Source of the DNA: Phocaeicola coprocola DSM 17136
GTDB lineage: Bacteria; Bacteroidota; Bacteroidia; Bacteroidales; Bacteroidaceae
Assembly (NCBI RefSeq): GCF_000154845.1
Contig: NZ_DS981486.1
Coordinates: 1 to 64,000, forward strand
DNA length: 64,000 nucleotides
Direction of reading: 5' to 3'
Within the stretch, counting starts at the first letter, position 1; every line of letters starts with the position of its first letter. The position numbers and the translations under genes are program-made. Under the pieces are notes generated by a model that saw only the letters and a list, made by a program, of their open reading frames with translations, made no database searches and was not told the DNA's origin. This document shows positions 17,837 through 27,306 of the stretch, piece after piece.

Positions 17837-18220
17837 ATGAATATCAAAGGATTCAGACGTATGCTGTTCGGTGAAAAAATGCCGGACAGGAACGACCCGA
17901 AATACAAGGAACGCTACGAGCGTGACATAGATGCCGGACGGCGTTTCGCCAAGGCAACACGCATCGACAAGGCTGCGGCCAAGGTGCAGGGCTTCGCCAA
18001 CATGCACCGGACGCTGTTTCTCGTCATCGTATTTGGCTTCGCCATCTGCGGGCTGACATGGAATATTTACCGCCTGACGGTGGTGTACCGCCATCATCCG
18101 ACCCGCCGGACGGCCACGGAGATGCAGGATTCCGTGCTCCGGGAACGGCATAAGATGCTTTCCGTACCGCATGTACGAAGATTCGATACGAAGGAAAGTG
18201 GTACGGAAAGGCCGGAATAG
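17837..18220 (+). CDS. traL: TraL (DUF3989) transfer protein
   Basis: 127 residues. A basic N-terminus that stays in the cytoplasm precedes one membrane helix (LFLVIVFGFAICGLTWNIY), then a short periplasmic tail with HVRRFDTKES. The position between TraK and TraM and the topology fit DUF3989/TraL. The exact function is unknown. Confidence 0.85.
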   Translation: MNIKGFRRMLFGEKMPDRNDPKYKERYERDIDAGRRFAKATRIDKAAAKVQGFANMHRTLFLVIVFGFAICGLTWNIYRLTVVYRHHPTRRTATEMQDSVLRERHKMLSVPHVRRFDTKESGTERPE

Positions 18221-18292
18221 AACGGCAGGCTTATGAATATGCCGTTTGAGAGAACTATAAGCAAGTATGTGCAACTCAATTAAAGGGAAACA

Positions 18293-19444
18293 ATGAACAA
18301 TATCTTCAAGAGAATTAATTTCAGGCAGCCAAAGTATATGCTTCCGGCTATCCTCTATATTCCCCTTCTCGGCACGTCGTACTTCTTTTTCGACCTGTTC
18401 CATACCGAGAAGGTCGAGGTACAGGATAAGACACTCCAGACGACCGAGTTCCTGAATCCCGAATTGCCGGACGCCCAAATCAAGGGTGGCGACGGTATCG
18501 GCAGCAAGTATGAGAACATGGCCAAATCATGGGGCAAGATACAAGATTATTCCGCTGTGGACAACATCGAGCGGGACGAACCGGACAATAACCAAGAGGA
18601 ATATGAATCGCAGTACACCGAAGAGGACATCGCCCTGCTTGACCGGCAGGAAAAGGAAAATGATCTGGCAGCGGAAGCGGCCGATGCCAAGAGGCGGGAA
18701 CAGGAGGCTCTCGCAGAACTGGAAAAAGCACTCGCCGAAGCGAGGTTGAGAGGACAACGGGAGGTCATGCCGTCCGAAACGGACAGCACCGCAACGGCGG
18801 CTCCGCCGGACACGATGACGCAGGCCAAGGGAACCATCGACGAGGAAAGCCGTTCGGTCAAAGCTCCTGCGGAGACGGACAAGGCAAGCGAGGTGGTGAA
18901 GAAGGTAAAGACGGCTTCGGACTACTTCAACACACTGGCGAAAGACGCTCGGGAACCGAAACTCATCAAGGCGATCATCGACGAGAACATCAAGGCCGTG
19001 GACGGCTCGCGTGTGCGGCTGCGCCTGCTGGACGACATCGAAATCAACGAGAGCGTGGTCAGGCGTGGTACTTACCTGTATGCCACAGTCAGCGGTTTCT
19101 CTTCCGGACGTGTAAAAGGAAGCATCAACAGCATATTGGTGGAGGACGAACTGGTCAAGGTCAGCTTGTCAATCTACGATACGGACGGGCTGGAAGGACT
19201 TTACGTACCCATCAGCCAGTTCCGCGAGACAAGCAAGGATGTGGCGAGCAGTGCCATGTCGGGCAGCATGAACATGAATACCAGCGGATACGGTAACAGC
19301 CTCGCCCAATGGGGTATGCAGGCGGTGAACAATGCCTACCAGAAAACGAGTAACGCCATCAGCAAGGCTATCAAGAAAAACAAGGTGAAGCTGAAATACG
19401 GGACGTTTGTGTATCTGGTGAACGGACGGGAAAACAGGAACTAA
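18293..19444 (+). CDS. traM: TraM, VirB10-like transfer protein
   Basis: 383 residues. A cytoplasmic start (NFRQPKYMLPAIL), a membrane segment (LPAILYIPLLGTSYFFFDLF), a long charged linker with coiled coil (about residues 110-160), and a C-terminal domain containing VRLRLLDDIEINESVVRRGT and LVKVSLSIYDTDGLEGLYVP, as in TraM/VirB10-type proteins. It spans the periplasm and transmits ATPase energy to the outer-membrane pore. Confidence 0.93.
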   Translation: MNNIFKRINFRQPKYMLPAILYIPLLGTSYFFFDLFHTEKVEVQDKTLQTTEFLNPELPDAQIKGGDGIGSKYENMAKSWGKIQDYSAVDNIERDEPDNNQEEYESQYTEEDIALLDRQEKENDLAAEAADAKRREQEALAELEKALAEARLRGQREVMPSETDSTATAAPPDTMTQAKGTIDEESRSVKAPAETDKASEVVKKVKTASDYFNTLAKDAREPKLIKAIIDENIKAVDGSRVRLRLLDDIEINESVVRRGTYLYATVSGFSSGRVKGSINSILVEDELVKVSLSIYDTDGLEGLYVPISQFRETSKDVASSAMSGSMNMNTSGYGNSLAQWGMQAVNNAYQKTSNAISKAIKKNKVKLKYGTFVYLVNGRENRN

Positions 19445-19457
19445 AAGGGCAGTGACA

Positions 19458-19811
19458 ATGGAATCAGACATATCAAAACTTCATAAGGGAACGGACGGCT
19501 TCTATTACGAGGACTACATCGCTCCCGATAAGCCCGAAACATTCGTTGGGAAGCTCGTAAGTACCGAATGGTGGCACAAAGGGGTACGATTCGCCCTGAT
19601 ATGCAACTTTCAGGCAGAAGACGGGCGGAGGATTGCCTTATTCGCCTTCCAGAAGCATACCGGTTTTTACGGGCCGAGAGACGGTGCGGTCAATTTCAAA
19701 CATGTGGAGAAGAATACCCTCTGGGAGTGTGAAATCCGGAAAACCCGGACGGAACGCTGTACCTGGATGAGCGCCCGACAAATTGTAGAACTGAAAACAG
19801 ACGCAATATGA
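19458..19811 (+). CDS. Small unknown protein between TraM and methylase
   Basis: 117 residues from ATG 19458; a GTG two codons earlier is possible. It has no export signal. The sequence [20 protein letters not shown] then [20 protein letters not shown] suggests a small beta-rich cytoplasmic domain. It overlaps the start of the following methyltransferase by 4 bases, so the pair probably moved and works together, for instance as a methylase accessory factor. No family recognised. Confidence 0.65.
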   Translation: MESDISKLHKGTDGFYYEDYIAPDKPETFVGKLVSTEWWHKGVRFALICNFQAEDGRRIALFAFQKHTGFYGPRDGAVNFKHVEKNTLWECEIRKTRTERCTWMSARQIVELKTDAI

Positions 19812-20620
19812 TAGAGACGGATCGCATTTACCTTATGGACTGCATGGAGGGCATGAAACAGATAGCGGATAGTAGCGTGGACGCCATAATCGCCGACCTG
19901 CCTTACGGGGTGTTAAATCGCAGCAATCCGTCGGTGAACTGGGACCGCCAGATACCGTTCGCAGCCTTGTGGGAGCAATACCGGCGGATTACCAAGCCGG
20001 ACAGCCCCATTATCCTGTTCGGACAGGGGCTTTTCTCCGCATGGCTCATGCTGTCGCAACCCCGGCTATGGCGGTACAACCTCGTGTGGCAGAAAGATCG
20101 GGTGACGGGACATCTCAATGCCAAACGTATGCCGCTCCGGCAGCACGAGGATATTCTGGTATTCTATAAAAAACAGCCGGTCTATCATCCGCAGATGACA
20201 CCGTGTCCTCCGGAACGGAGAAATCACGGGAGGCGTAAAACGGAGGGATTTACCAACCGTTGTTACGGAACGATGAAACTCTCACCGGTACGCATAGCCG
20301 ATGACAAATATCCGACCTCGGTCATCTTCATGCCGAAGGAACACAAGAAAGGCGCGTTCTACCACCCGACACAAAAGCCCGTGGCGTTGATGGAGTACCT
20401 GATACGGACCTACACCGACGAAGGCGATGTTGTACTGGACAACTGTATCGGGTCAGGCACAACCGCCGTGGCCGCTATCCGCACGGGACGACACTACATC
20501 GGATTTGAAATCGAACAGGTGTACTGCGAGATTGCCGAACGGCGGATTCAGGAGGAACTGGAATGCAGGAACAAAGCACAAGAGGAAAAAGAGATAAGGG
20601 AAGAAAAACAAAATCAATAA
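19808..20620 (+). CDS. Second orphan DNA methyltransferase, beta class
   Basis: 270 residues. Motif IV is ADLPYG (about residue 34), motif I is [15 protein letters not shown] (about 215), and the target region has KNLVWQKD-like and [14 protein letters not shown] segments typical of beta-class N6-adenine methyltransferases. No restriction partner is nearby. Base composition matches the transfer genes, unlike the methylase at 14433. Two different specificities in one transfer operon would widen protection against host restriction. Confidence 0.92.
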   Translation: MIETDRIYLMDCMEGMKQIADSSVDAIIADLPYGVLNRSNPSVNWDRQIPFAALWEQYRRITKPDSPIILFGQGLFSAWLMLSQPRLWRYNLVWQKDRVTGHLNAKRMPLRQHEDILVFYKKQPVYHPQMTPCPPERRNHGRRKTEGFTNRCYGTMKLSPVRIADDKYPTSVIFMPKEHKKGAFYHPTQKPVALMEYLIRTYTDEGDVVLDNCIGSGTTAVAAIRTGRHYIGFEIEQVYCEIAERRIQEELECRNKAQEEKEIREEKQNQ

Positions 20621-20629
20621 ATCAATGAC

Positions 20630-21481
20630 ATGGACAAAAAAGGAATCGTAACGGCATTTCTTCTGGCGGCAGGACTGCTGGGAACGCCGAATGTACAGGC
20701 ACAACGAACCTACGAGGAGATGGAACAACTTACGGTAAATGAACAGGTAACGACGGTCATCACGGCCTCGGAACCGGTACGCTTCGTGGACATCTCCACC
20801 GATAAGGTTGTCGGTGACCAGCCGATAGATAACATCGTCCGCCTGAAACCGAAAGAGGGCGGACACGAGGACGGCGAGGTGCTGGCCATAGTGACCATCG
20901 TAACGGAACGCTACCGCACGCAGTATGCACTGCTCTACACCACACGGGTGCGGGAGGCGGTAACTGACAAGGAAATCCAGTTGCAGGAACGAAACGCCTA
21001 CCACAACCCGGCGGTCTCGATGTCCACCGTGGAGATGACACGCTTCGCCCGGCGTATCTGGAACTCGCCCGCGAAGATCCGCAACGTCGCCACCAAGGCA
21101 CACCGCATGACCATGCGGTTGAACAACATCTACACCGTGGGAGAGTATTTCTTCATCGACTTCTCAATAGAGAACCGGACGAACATACGTTTCGACATTG
21201 ACGAGATACGGGTGAAGCTGGCGGACAAGAAACTGACCAAAGCGACTAATGCGCAAGTCATCGAACTGGTCCCGGAACTGGTGCTGGAGACGGGCAAGAC
21301 GTTCCGGCACGGCTACCGGAATGTGGTCGTGGTCAGGAAAATGACGTTCCCGAACGACAAGGTACTGACCATCGAGATGACGGAGAAACAAATCAGCGGG
21401 CGTGCTATCAGCCTGAATATCGACTATGAGGACGTGCTGTCGGCCGATTCGTTCAGCACGGCATTGCTGGAGGAGGAATGA
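20630..21481 (+). CDS. traN: TraN, VirB9-like transfer protein
   Basis: 283 residues with a signal peptide (FLLAAGLLGTPNVQA, cut before QRTYE). The N-terminal part is a beta domain (LTVNEQVTTVITASEPVRFV), the C-terminal part another (FIDFSIENRTNIRFDIDEIR, then TFRHGYRNVVVVRKMTF), matching DUF4138/TraN. It is a periplasmic component of the outer-membrane core, comparable to VirB9. Confidence 0.93.
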   Translation: MDKKGIVTAFLLAAGLLGTPNVQAQRTYEEMEQLTVNEQVTTVITASEPVRFVDISTDKVVGDQPIDNIVRLKPKEGGHEDGEVLAIVTIVTERYRTQYALLYTTRVREAVTDKEIQLQERNAYHNPAVSMSTVEMTRFARRIWNSPAKIRNVATKAHRMTMRLNNIYTVGEYFFIDFSIENRTNIRFDIDEIRVKLADKKLTKATNAQVIELVPELVLETGKTFRHGYRNVVVVRKMTFPNDKVLTIEMTEKQISGRAISLNIDYEDVLSADSFSTALLEEE

Positions 21482-21990
21482 CAATGAGAAAGACGATTAT
21501 CCTGACGATTGCCTGCATGTGCCTCGCCGTCGGCGCGAATGCACAACGGGGCAGCGGCCGCCTTTCGCTCGGAGCGGGGCTGCTGTACAAGAACGGGCTG
21601 GACGTGACGCTGGCCTACGAACACGAGATGAACTACCGCCATGCGTGGGAGTTCTTTGCCAACGGCTACCTGCAATGGGCAGAGTGCGAATCCTGCAAGC
21701 ATGTATGCCCGAAATCTTTCTGGCAGAATTACCGTACCTACGGCTTCGGCGTGGCTTACAAACCCTGCGTCACGAGGGGACGCAACCATTACGGAAGCCT
21801 CCGTATCGGGGCTTCGGGCGGAAGCGATACGAGGAAGTTCCTTGTCGGGCTGCATTTCGGCTACGAGCACAACTATGTGTTGCGGGCGGGCTGGACGCTA
21901 TACTGGCAAGTCAAGGGAGACGTGATGATAAAGGGGGCCGATGTGCTGCGTACAGGAGTTGCCCTCGGTATTAAACTACCTATAAAATAA
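21478..21990 (+). CDS. traO: TraO, outer-membrane transfer protein
   Basis: 170 residues: a signal peptide (IILTIACMCLAVGANA, cut before QRGSG) and a glycine/tyrosine-rich beta-barrel-like body ending LRTGVALGIKLPIK. The WAECESCKHVCPKSFW stretch with closely spaced cysteines is notable. The start overlaps the TraN stop (ATGA). The family (DUF3575-like/TraO) is the last conserved channel protein in Bacteroides operons. Confidence 0.88.
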   Translation: MTMRKTIILTIACMCLAVGANAQRGSGRLSLGAGLLYKNGLDVTLAYEHEMNYRHAWEFFANGYLQWAECESCKHVCPKSFWQNYRTYGFGVAYKPCVTRGRNHYGSLRIGASGGSDTRKFLVGLHFGYEHNYVLRAGWTLYWQVKGDVMIKGADVLRTGVALGIKLPIK

Positions 21991-21997
21991 GGGAAAG

Positions 21998-22669
21998 ATG
22001 AAACAGAACACTATCAGAAAAACGTGCCAGGTAGTGCCGGTTCTCCTCATAACCGGGGCATTGGCTGCCTGCGACGCACATATAGAAGAACCCGACAAGA
22101 CGGTACGTCCCGGACATGTCCTCTGCGTGGACGGCAAGGCCGTGCCGTACAGCGAGTATGAAAATTCCGGGAAACAGGCGATTGCCGTCGTCTTCCATAC
22201 CTATTCGGACGGGGAAACGGAAGGAAACGGCTATGCCGTCTATCTGTGGGACATGACGCCGAAGGCTTTTGCCGACAGCCTCGGTGTCGAGCAGGGTACG
22301 TCGGCGGACATTGCTGCATACGACGGGAATGAGAACACGTTCGCCCTGTACGATACGGAAGAAACGGCCTCGCCGATGGCTGAAGCCGTTTTTGCCTTGT
22401 GGAAATACGGACAGAGCGCCTATATCCCCTCGGTGGCACAGATGCGTCTGCTGTATTCGGCACAGACCGTCATCAATCCGATTATCGAGAAATGCGGCGG
22501 CGACCCGCTGCCGACCGAGGCCGACGAGTGCTGGTATTGGACATCGACGGAGGTGGAAGGACAGCAGACAGTCAAAGCATGGCTCTACTCGACAGCCAGC
22601 GGAACCATGCAGGAAACGCCCAAGACACAGGCGCATAAAGTGCGTCCCATTATAACCATCAACAACTGA
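21998..22669 (+). CDS. Surface or periplasmic lipoprotein (DUF1566-like)
   Basis: 223 residues with a lipoprotein signal (LLITGALAACDAHIEE, cysteine acceptor at about residue 25). The C-terminal half (YIPSVAQMRLLYS then YWTSTEVEGQQTVKAWLYS) resembles DUF1566/formylglycine-enzyme-like folds used in Bacteroidetes adhesins. It sits in the transfer operon and may aid mating contact or exclusion; that is inference. Confidence 0.68.
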   Translation: MKQNTIRKTCQVVPVLLITGALAACDAHIEEPDKTVRPGHVLCVDGKAVPYSEYENSGKQAIAVVFHTYSDGETEGNGYAVYLWDMTPKAFADSLGVEQGTSADIAAYDGNENTFALYDTEETASPMAEAVFALWKYGQSAYIPSVAQMRLLYSAQTVINPIIEKCGGDPLPTEADECWYWTSTEVEGQQTVKAWLYSTASGTMQETPKTQAHKVRPIITINN

Positions 22670-22673
22670 ATTT

Positions 22674-23156
22674 ATGATTATGAACGGAATTAAAGATTTT
22701 CAAGCACCACAGTATGTGGATATAGTACATCCGGACAAAGGATTCTTCGGGTATCTGTTAAGATGCAAATGTCCTAAACAAGAGGACGTTTCCGGTAATT
22801 TCATATTCCTCGACGATGGAATAGACTGCTACAAGAGGTTTCCCTCCGTAAAGAATCGCAGGGAAGAAATCCGGGCAGAATGGAACGGCCGTATCAGCCG
22901 TTACCATGATATTTTCCAAGGTCAGCTCTGCTATGTCAATGAAGAATTGATTGAAGATTTCATTGATTTCATGACTTATGGCTCTGACAATGCCGTCCGG
23001 ATTTTCCTTGAGAAGTTTACAGCGGAAGTACGGGCTTCTGCAATATATGACGGGCTTAAACCTCTATATGCAGTTTCCCATGTCTGCCAGCTTTCCGCTG
23101 ATAACCGTATGCAATGGCCTCACATCCACGTCCTCTGGGGTATTAAAAAGAATTGA
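22674..23156 (+). CDS. Unknown 160-residue protein ending in an HxH motif
   Basis: The frame opens at 22674 (or 22680) and stops 7 bases before the coupling protein. Composition is more AT-rich than the flanking genes. The C-terminus WPHIHVLWGIKKN carries a histidine-hydrophobic-histidine motif like that of HUH endonucleases (relaxases and Rep proteins), and an earlier ISRYHDI contains a tyrosine. The position just before the coupling gene is where relaxases lie in related elements. The protein is short for a relaxase and the motif could be chance. No family recognised. Confidence 0.55.
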   Translation: MIMNGIKDFQAPQYVDIVHPDKGFFGYLLRCKCPKQEDVSGNFIFLDDGIDCYKRFPSVKNRREEIRAEWNGRISRYHDIFQGQLCYVNEELIEDFIDFMTYGSDNAVRIFLEKFTAEVRASAIYDGLKPLYAVSHVCQLSADNRMQWPHIHVLWGIKKN

Positions 23157-23163
23157 CATAGCA

Positions 23164-25350
23164 ATGGAAGAGAGCAAGGAATTACAGGGATTTTACCGGA
23201 TATTCCGTGCGGTGGTGTATGTCTCCGTACTGATGGAGTTTTTCGAGTATGCCATCGACCCGGCCATGCTGGACCACTGGGGCGGCATACTCTGCGACAT
23301 TCACGGACGTATCAAACGGTGGGCCATCTATAACGACGGCAACCTCGTGTACAGCAAGGTCGCCACGGTGCTGCTGATCTGCATTACCTGTATCGGCACC
23401 AGAGCCAAGAAACATTTGGAATTCAACGCCCGGCGGCAGGTCTTGTACCCGCTCGTGAGCGGCTTTGCCCTGTTAGTGCTGTCCGTATGGCTGTTCGGTC
23501 ATCCGATGGAGACGCGGTTCTACACGCTGCCGCTGAACATTATTCTCTATATGGCGGTATCGCTCACGGGGGTTATCCTCGTGCATGTCGCACTGGATAA
23601 CATCTCCAAGTTCCTCAAAGAGGGACTGATGAAGGATCGTTTCAATTTCGAGAATGAAAGTTTCGAGCAATGCGAGGAACTGATAGAGACTCCGTACAGC
23701 GTGAATATCCCCATGCGATATTACTACAAGGGCAAGTTCCGTAAAGGCTGGACCAATATAACCAACTGTTTTCGTGGAACATGGGTAGTCGGAACACCGG
23801 GGTCGGGCAAGACATTCAGTATCATCGAGCCGTTTATCCGACAGCACTCGGCCAAGGGGTTCGCGATGGTGGTCTATGACTACAAGTTCCCGACGCTGGC
23901 CACGAAACTGTACTACCACTACAAGAAAAACCAGAAGCTCGGAAAGTTGCCCCAAGGCTGCCAATTCAATATGATTAACTTCGTGGACGTGGAGTACAGC
24001 CGCCGGGTAAATCCAATTCAGGCAAAATACATCAACAACCTCGCTGCGGCGAGCGAAACGGCGGAAACGCTGCTGGAATCCCTGCAAAAAGGCAAGAAAG
24101 AGGGAGGCGGCGGCAGCGACCAGTTTTTCCAGACTTCGGCTGTGAACTTCCTCGCCGCCTGCATCTACTTTTTCGTGAACTATGAACGCGAGCCTTACGA
24201 TGCCAAAGGAAACAAATTGTACGCTGAAAAACGGCAGGACCCGGAGACGAAATTCTGGAAACCGACGGGTGTGGTACGCGCCAAAGAGGGCGGGGAAATC
24301 GTTGAACCTGCCTACTGGTTAGGCAAGTATTCGGATATGCCGCATATCCTGTCGTTCCTGAACGAGAGTTACCAGACCATCTTCGAGGTACTGGAGACCG
24401 ACAACGAGGTTGCCCCGCTGCTCGGTCCGTTCCAGACCGCTTTGAAAAATCGCGCGATGGAACAGTTGGAAGGTATGATCGGTACATTGCGCGTCTATAC
24501 CTCTCGTCTGGCGACCAAAGAGAGTTACTGGATATTCCACCGTGACGGTGATGACTTCGACCTGAAAGTGAGCGACCCGAAGAATCCGAGCTACCTGCTG
24601 ATAGCGAACGATCCGGAAATGGAAAGCATTATCGGAGCGTTGAACGCCCTTATCCTGAACCGCCTCGTTACCCGTGTGAATACGGGACAGGGCAAAAATG
24701 TCCCCGTGAGCATTATCGTGGACGAGCTGCCGACGCTGTACTTCCACAAGATAGACCGCCTGATCGGCACGGCACGAAGCAACAAGGTGAGCGTGACGCT
24801 CGGCTTCCAAGAACTGCCGCAGCTCGAAGCGGATTACGGGAAAGTGGGTATGCAGAAAATCATCACGACGGTGGGTAACGTGGTGAGCGGTTCGGCCCGT
24901 GCCAAGGAAACGCTGGAATGGTTGTCGAGCGACATCTTCGGCAAGGTGGTGCAAATCAAGAAGGGTGTCACGATAGACCGGGACAAGACTTCCATCAATC
25001 TGAACGAAAATATGGACAGCCTCGTACCCGCCTCGAAAATCTCGGATATGCCGACGGGCTGGATCTGCGGCCAGACGGCACGGGACTTCATCCAAACAAA
25101 AACCGGCATAGGCGGCTCGATGAACGTGCAGGAAGCGGAGGAGTTCAAGACCTCGAAGTTCTTCTGCAAGACGGATTTCGACATGAAGGAAATCAAGAAG
25201 GAGGAAGCGGCGTATGTACCGCTGCCGAAGTTCTACACGTTCAAGTCGAGAGAGGAACGGGAACGCATTCTTTACCGGAATTTTGTGAATGTGGGAATGG
25301 AGGTGAAAGAAATGATAAAGGACGTGCAGAACAAACGAGGGGCGAAATAA
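23164..25350 (+). CDS. VirD4-type coupling protein (TraG/MobC-like)
   Basis: 728 residues from the ATG at 23164; the frame continues upstream but overlaps the previous gene. N-terminal membrane segments include VSVLMEFFEYAIDPAML, VATVLLICITCIG and VSGFALLVLSVWLFG. Walker A is GTPGSGKT (about residue 210); Walker B is VSIIVDELPTLYF. This ATPase brings the relaxase-DNA complex to the channel at the inner membrane. The last 96 codons are repeated, slightly diverged, at 30245-30541. Confidence 0.95.
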   Translation: MEESKELQGFYRIFRAVVYVSVLMEFFEYAIDPAMLDHWGGILCDIHGRIKRWAIYNDGNLVYSKVATVLLICITCIGTRAKKHLEFNARRQVLYPLVSGFALLVLSVWLFGHPMETRFYTLPLNIILYMAVSLTGVILVHVALDNISKFLKEGLMKDRFNFENESFEQCEELIETPYSVNIPMRYYYKGKFRKGWTNITNCFRGTWVVGTPGSGKTFSIIEPFIRQHSAKGFAMVVYDYKFPTLATKLYYHYKKNQKLGKLPQGCQFNMINFVDVEYSRRVNPIQAKYINNLAAASETAETLLESLQKGKKEGGGGSDQFFQTSAVNFLAACIYFFVNYEREPYDAKGNKLYAEKRQDPETKFWKPTGVVRAKEGGEIVEPAYWLGKYSDMPHILSFLNESYQTIFEVLETDNEVAPLLGPFQTALKNRAMEQLEGMIGTLRVYTSRLATKESYWIFHRDGDDFDLKVSDPKNPSYLLIANDPEMESIIGALNALILNRLVTRVNTGQGKNVPVSIIVDELPTLYFHKIDRLIGTARSNKVSVTLGFQELPQLEADYGKVGMQKIITTVGNVVSGSARAKETLEWLSSDIFGKVVQIKKGVTIDRDKTSINLNENMDSLVPASKISDMPTGWICGQTARDFIQTKTGIGGSMNVQEAEEFKTSKFFCKTDFDMKEIKKEEAAYVPLPKFYTFKSREERERILYRNFVNVGMEVKEMIKDVQNKRGAK

Positions 25351-25452
25351 GAAACCTGTTTCCGATATGAGGGAAAGTAAAAAAAATGCCTGCAATGATT
25401 CCGCGATTATTGCAGGCGTTTTGGCGTTTCCGGTATCTTGGAAAATCCTGTG
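25053..25452 (+). repeat. Left copy of coupling-gene 3' end repeat
   Basis: The final part of the coupling gene plus about 100 bases downstream, including the terminator-like hairpin, recurs in the same orientation at 30245-30642. The two copies are clearly related but carry many substitutions, with a 3-base gap after the stop codon. Together they bracket a 4.8-kb cargo block. Confidence 0.9.
25388..25421 (+). terminator. Terminator of the transfer operon
   Basis: GCCTGCAAT (25388-25396) and ATTGCAGGC (25409-25417) form a 9-bp perfect stem, followed by GTTTT. In the right repeat copy the 3' arm has two changes, weakening the stem. Confidence 0.7.
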
Positions 25453-25578
25453 GAGTTGGTTTTGGTATTCAATACTACACAAAAAGTATATTATACCGAA
25501 ACAAAATCAACTTTCAAGACCTTTGGAACGGAAAATAATGCTACCTTTGCAGTTGAAAAAGAAAACAAATCATATACT

Positions 25579-26343
25579 GTGGATATAGAACAAAAAAGCA
25601 AAATAAACCAACTGCTGCTTTCCGCCACTCCCAAAGGATTGTTATTCTCCGAATGGCTGAAAAGGAACGGTTATTCCGACCAGTTGATAAAAAGATACCG
25701 GGAATCCGGCTGGCTTGAGATGCTGTCAAAGGGAGTCATGTACCGAACGGGAGACAGCCTGTCGGCATACGCCGCATTGTCCTGCTACAACAGGCAATTG
25801 GGCAAGACGTTCCGTGTCGCAGCTCATTCTGCATTGGAACTGTTCGGCTTCAACCACTATGTGCCTATGGGGAAACCGTTGCTGATGGTGGCACACGGCA
25901 AACAGCGTGTTCCGGAATGGATACGCCACGATGTTTTCGACAGGGTGATAAAACCGTTTTCCACCGATACCTTTTCAGAACCGCAGACCGCAACGATTGT
26001 GAAATACGAAGTGGATCTGCTGGTTTCTACACCTGAACAGGCATTCTTGGAATGTCTGTTGCTTGCACCGCAACAATATTCCTATATGGACTTGTTCTAT
26101 ATGATGGAACAACTGACAACGCTGCGTCCCGAAATGCTACAGCAACTGCTCGAAACGACCAAGAACCTTAAAGTAAAGCGTATGTTCCTTTATATGGCAG
26201 AAAAAGCGGGACACTATTGGTTCGAGGCACTTGATACATCCAAAATAGGACTGGGAACCTCCAAATTGCAACTGTCAAAAAACGGGATTTATATCTCCAA
26301 ATACAAAATAACCGTACCTAAAGAACTGAACGAATATGAATGA
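25579..26343 (+). CDS. abiEi: AbiEi-type antitoxin
   Basis: 254 residues from GTG 25579. The frame is open from TTG 25438, but that codon lies within the repeat flanking the cargo, and TACCTTTG at 25540-25547 looks like a promoter box just before 25579. A winged-helix N-terminus (PKGLLFSEWLKRNGYSDQLI) is followed by the AbiEi body (VAAHSALELFGFNHYVPMGK). It should repress the operon and neutralise the toxin encoded next, with an 8-base overlap. Confidence 0.82.
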   Translation: MDIEQKSKINQLLLSATPKGLLFSEWLKRNGYSDQLIKRYRESGWLEMLSKGVMYRTGDSLSAYAALSCYNRQLGKTFRVAAHSALELFGFNHYVPMGKPLLMVAHGKQRVPEWIRHDVFDRVIKPFSTDTFSEPQTATIVKYEVDLLVSTPEQAFLECLLLAPQQYSYMDLFYMMEQLTTLRPEMLQQLLETTKNLKVKRMFLYMAEKAGHYWFEALDTSKIGLGTSKLQLSKNGIYISKYKITVPKELNEYE

Positions 26344-27247
26344 CATCTATAAAAAACAGGTGGCATTGTTGATACGCATTATGCCGTCCGTGTACCGCAT
26401 CAAAGATTTTGCTGTGCATGGAGGTACGGCTATCAACCTGTTTCATAAAAACATGCCTCGCTATTCAGTCGATATAGACCTCACCTATATTCCCGTAAAG
26501 GAAAGGGCCGAGAGTCTGGACGCAATCAACAACCATCTGCGAACTTTGAAAAGCTACATAGAAAAATCCATACCGGGCATAAAAGTGATCCACAAGCATG
26601 ATGTCTGGAAATTACAATGTACTTTGGACGGTGCGACCGTCAAAATCGAAGTGAACGGGACAAAGCGGGGTATCATCGGAGAGACAGAGGACAGGAAACT
26701 GTGCGAACGGGCTGAAACGGAGTTCAATATGACCTGTAAAGCACGTACAGTTTCTTATTCGCAGCTTTACGGGGGCAAAATTGCAGCGGCATTAAGCCGC
26801 CAACACCCACGGGACCTGTTCGATTGCAAGTATATGGAAATGGCGTCGTTTCATGATGTCAAGAACGGCTTCATGCTTTGCCTGTTGGGGAGCGACAAGC
26901 CTGTCATCGAATCTTTGCAGCCGAACGCCATCGACCAGACGGAAGCACTGGAAAAGCAGTTTGAGGGAATGTCCGATACTCCATTCACTTATTCGGATTA
27001 TGAAGAGGCAAGGCATAACCTCATTCAGCAGGTAAACGACAGCCTGACCGAAACAGACCGGGAATTTCTTCTGTCATTTGAAAACGGCGAACCCGATTGG
27101 GAAAAATGCTGTGCCGGAGATTTAAGCCGCTATCCGTCCGTAAAATGGAAATTACAGAACATTGCCAAGCTGAAAAAGAGCAATCCTCAAAAGCACAAGG
27201 CGGGATTGGAAAAGCTACAGACCTTCTTATTTCCGAAGAAGGGATAA
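26336..27247 (+). CDS. abiEii: AbiEii-type nucleotidyltransferase toxin
   Basis: 303 residues. The nucleotidyltransferase signature is intact: AVHGGTAINLF then YSVDIDLTYI (catalytic aspartates about residues 44 and 46). AbiEii proteins act as toxins by transferring nucleotides to tRNA and give phage resistance by abortive infection. RQHPRDLFDCKYM matches the conserved central motif. With AbiEi it forms a type IV toxin-antitoxin system that stabilises the element. Confidence 0.92.
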   Translation: MNDIYKKQVALLIRIMPSVYRIKDFAVHGGTAINLFHKNMPRYSVDIDLTYIPVKERAESLDAINNHLRTLKSYIEKSIPGIKVIHKHDVWKLQCTLDGATVKIEVNGTKRGIIGETEDRKLCERAETEFNMTCKARTVSYSQLYGGKIAAALSRQHPRDLFDCKYMEMASFHDVKNGFMLCLLGSDKPVIESLQPNAIDQTEALEKQFEGMSDTPFTYSDYEEARHNLIQQVNDSLTETDREFLLSFENGEPDWEKCCAGDLSRYPSVKWKLQNIAKLKKSNPQKHKAGLEKLQTFLFPKKG

Positions 27248-27306
27248 GTTTTTATGGGCATCATGCCGGACAGATTGGTGTTAACGGAAAAACAATATTT
27301 GGAATC

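Noticed and set aside
25367-25588. Short open frame directly after the coupling gene, partly repeated at 30559
   Set aside because: It reads through the terminator hairpin; similarity between the copies is explained by DNA duplication, and the frames diverge right after the repeat.
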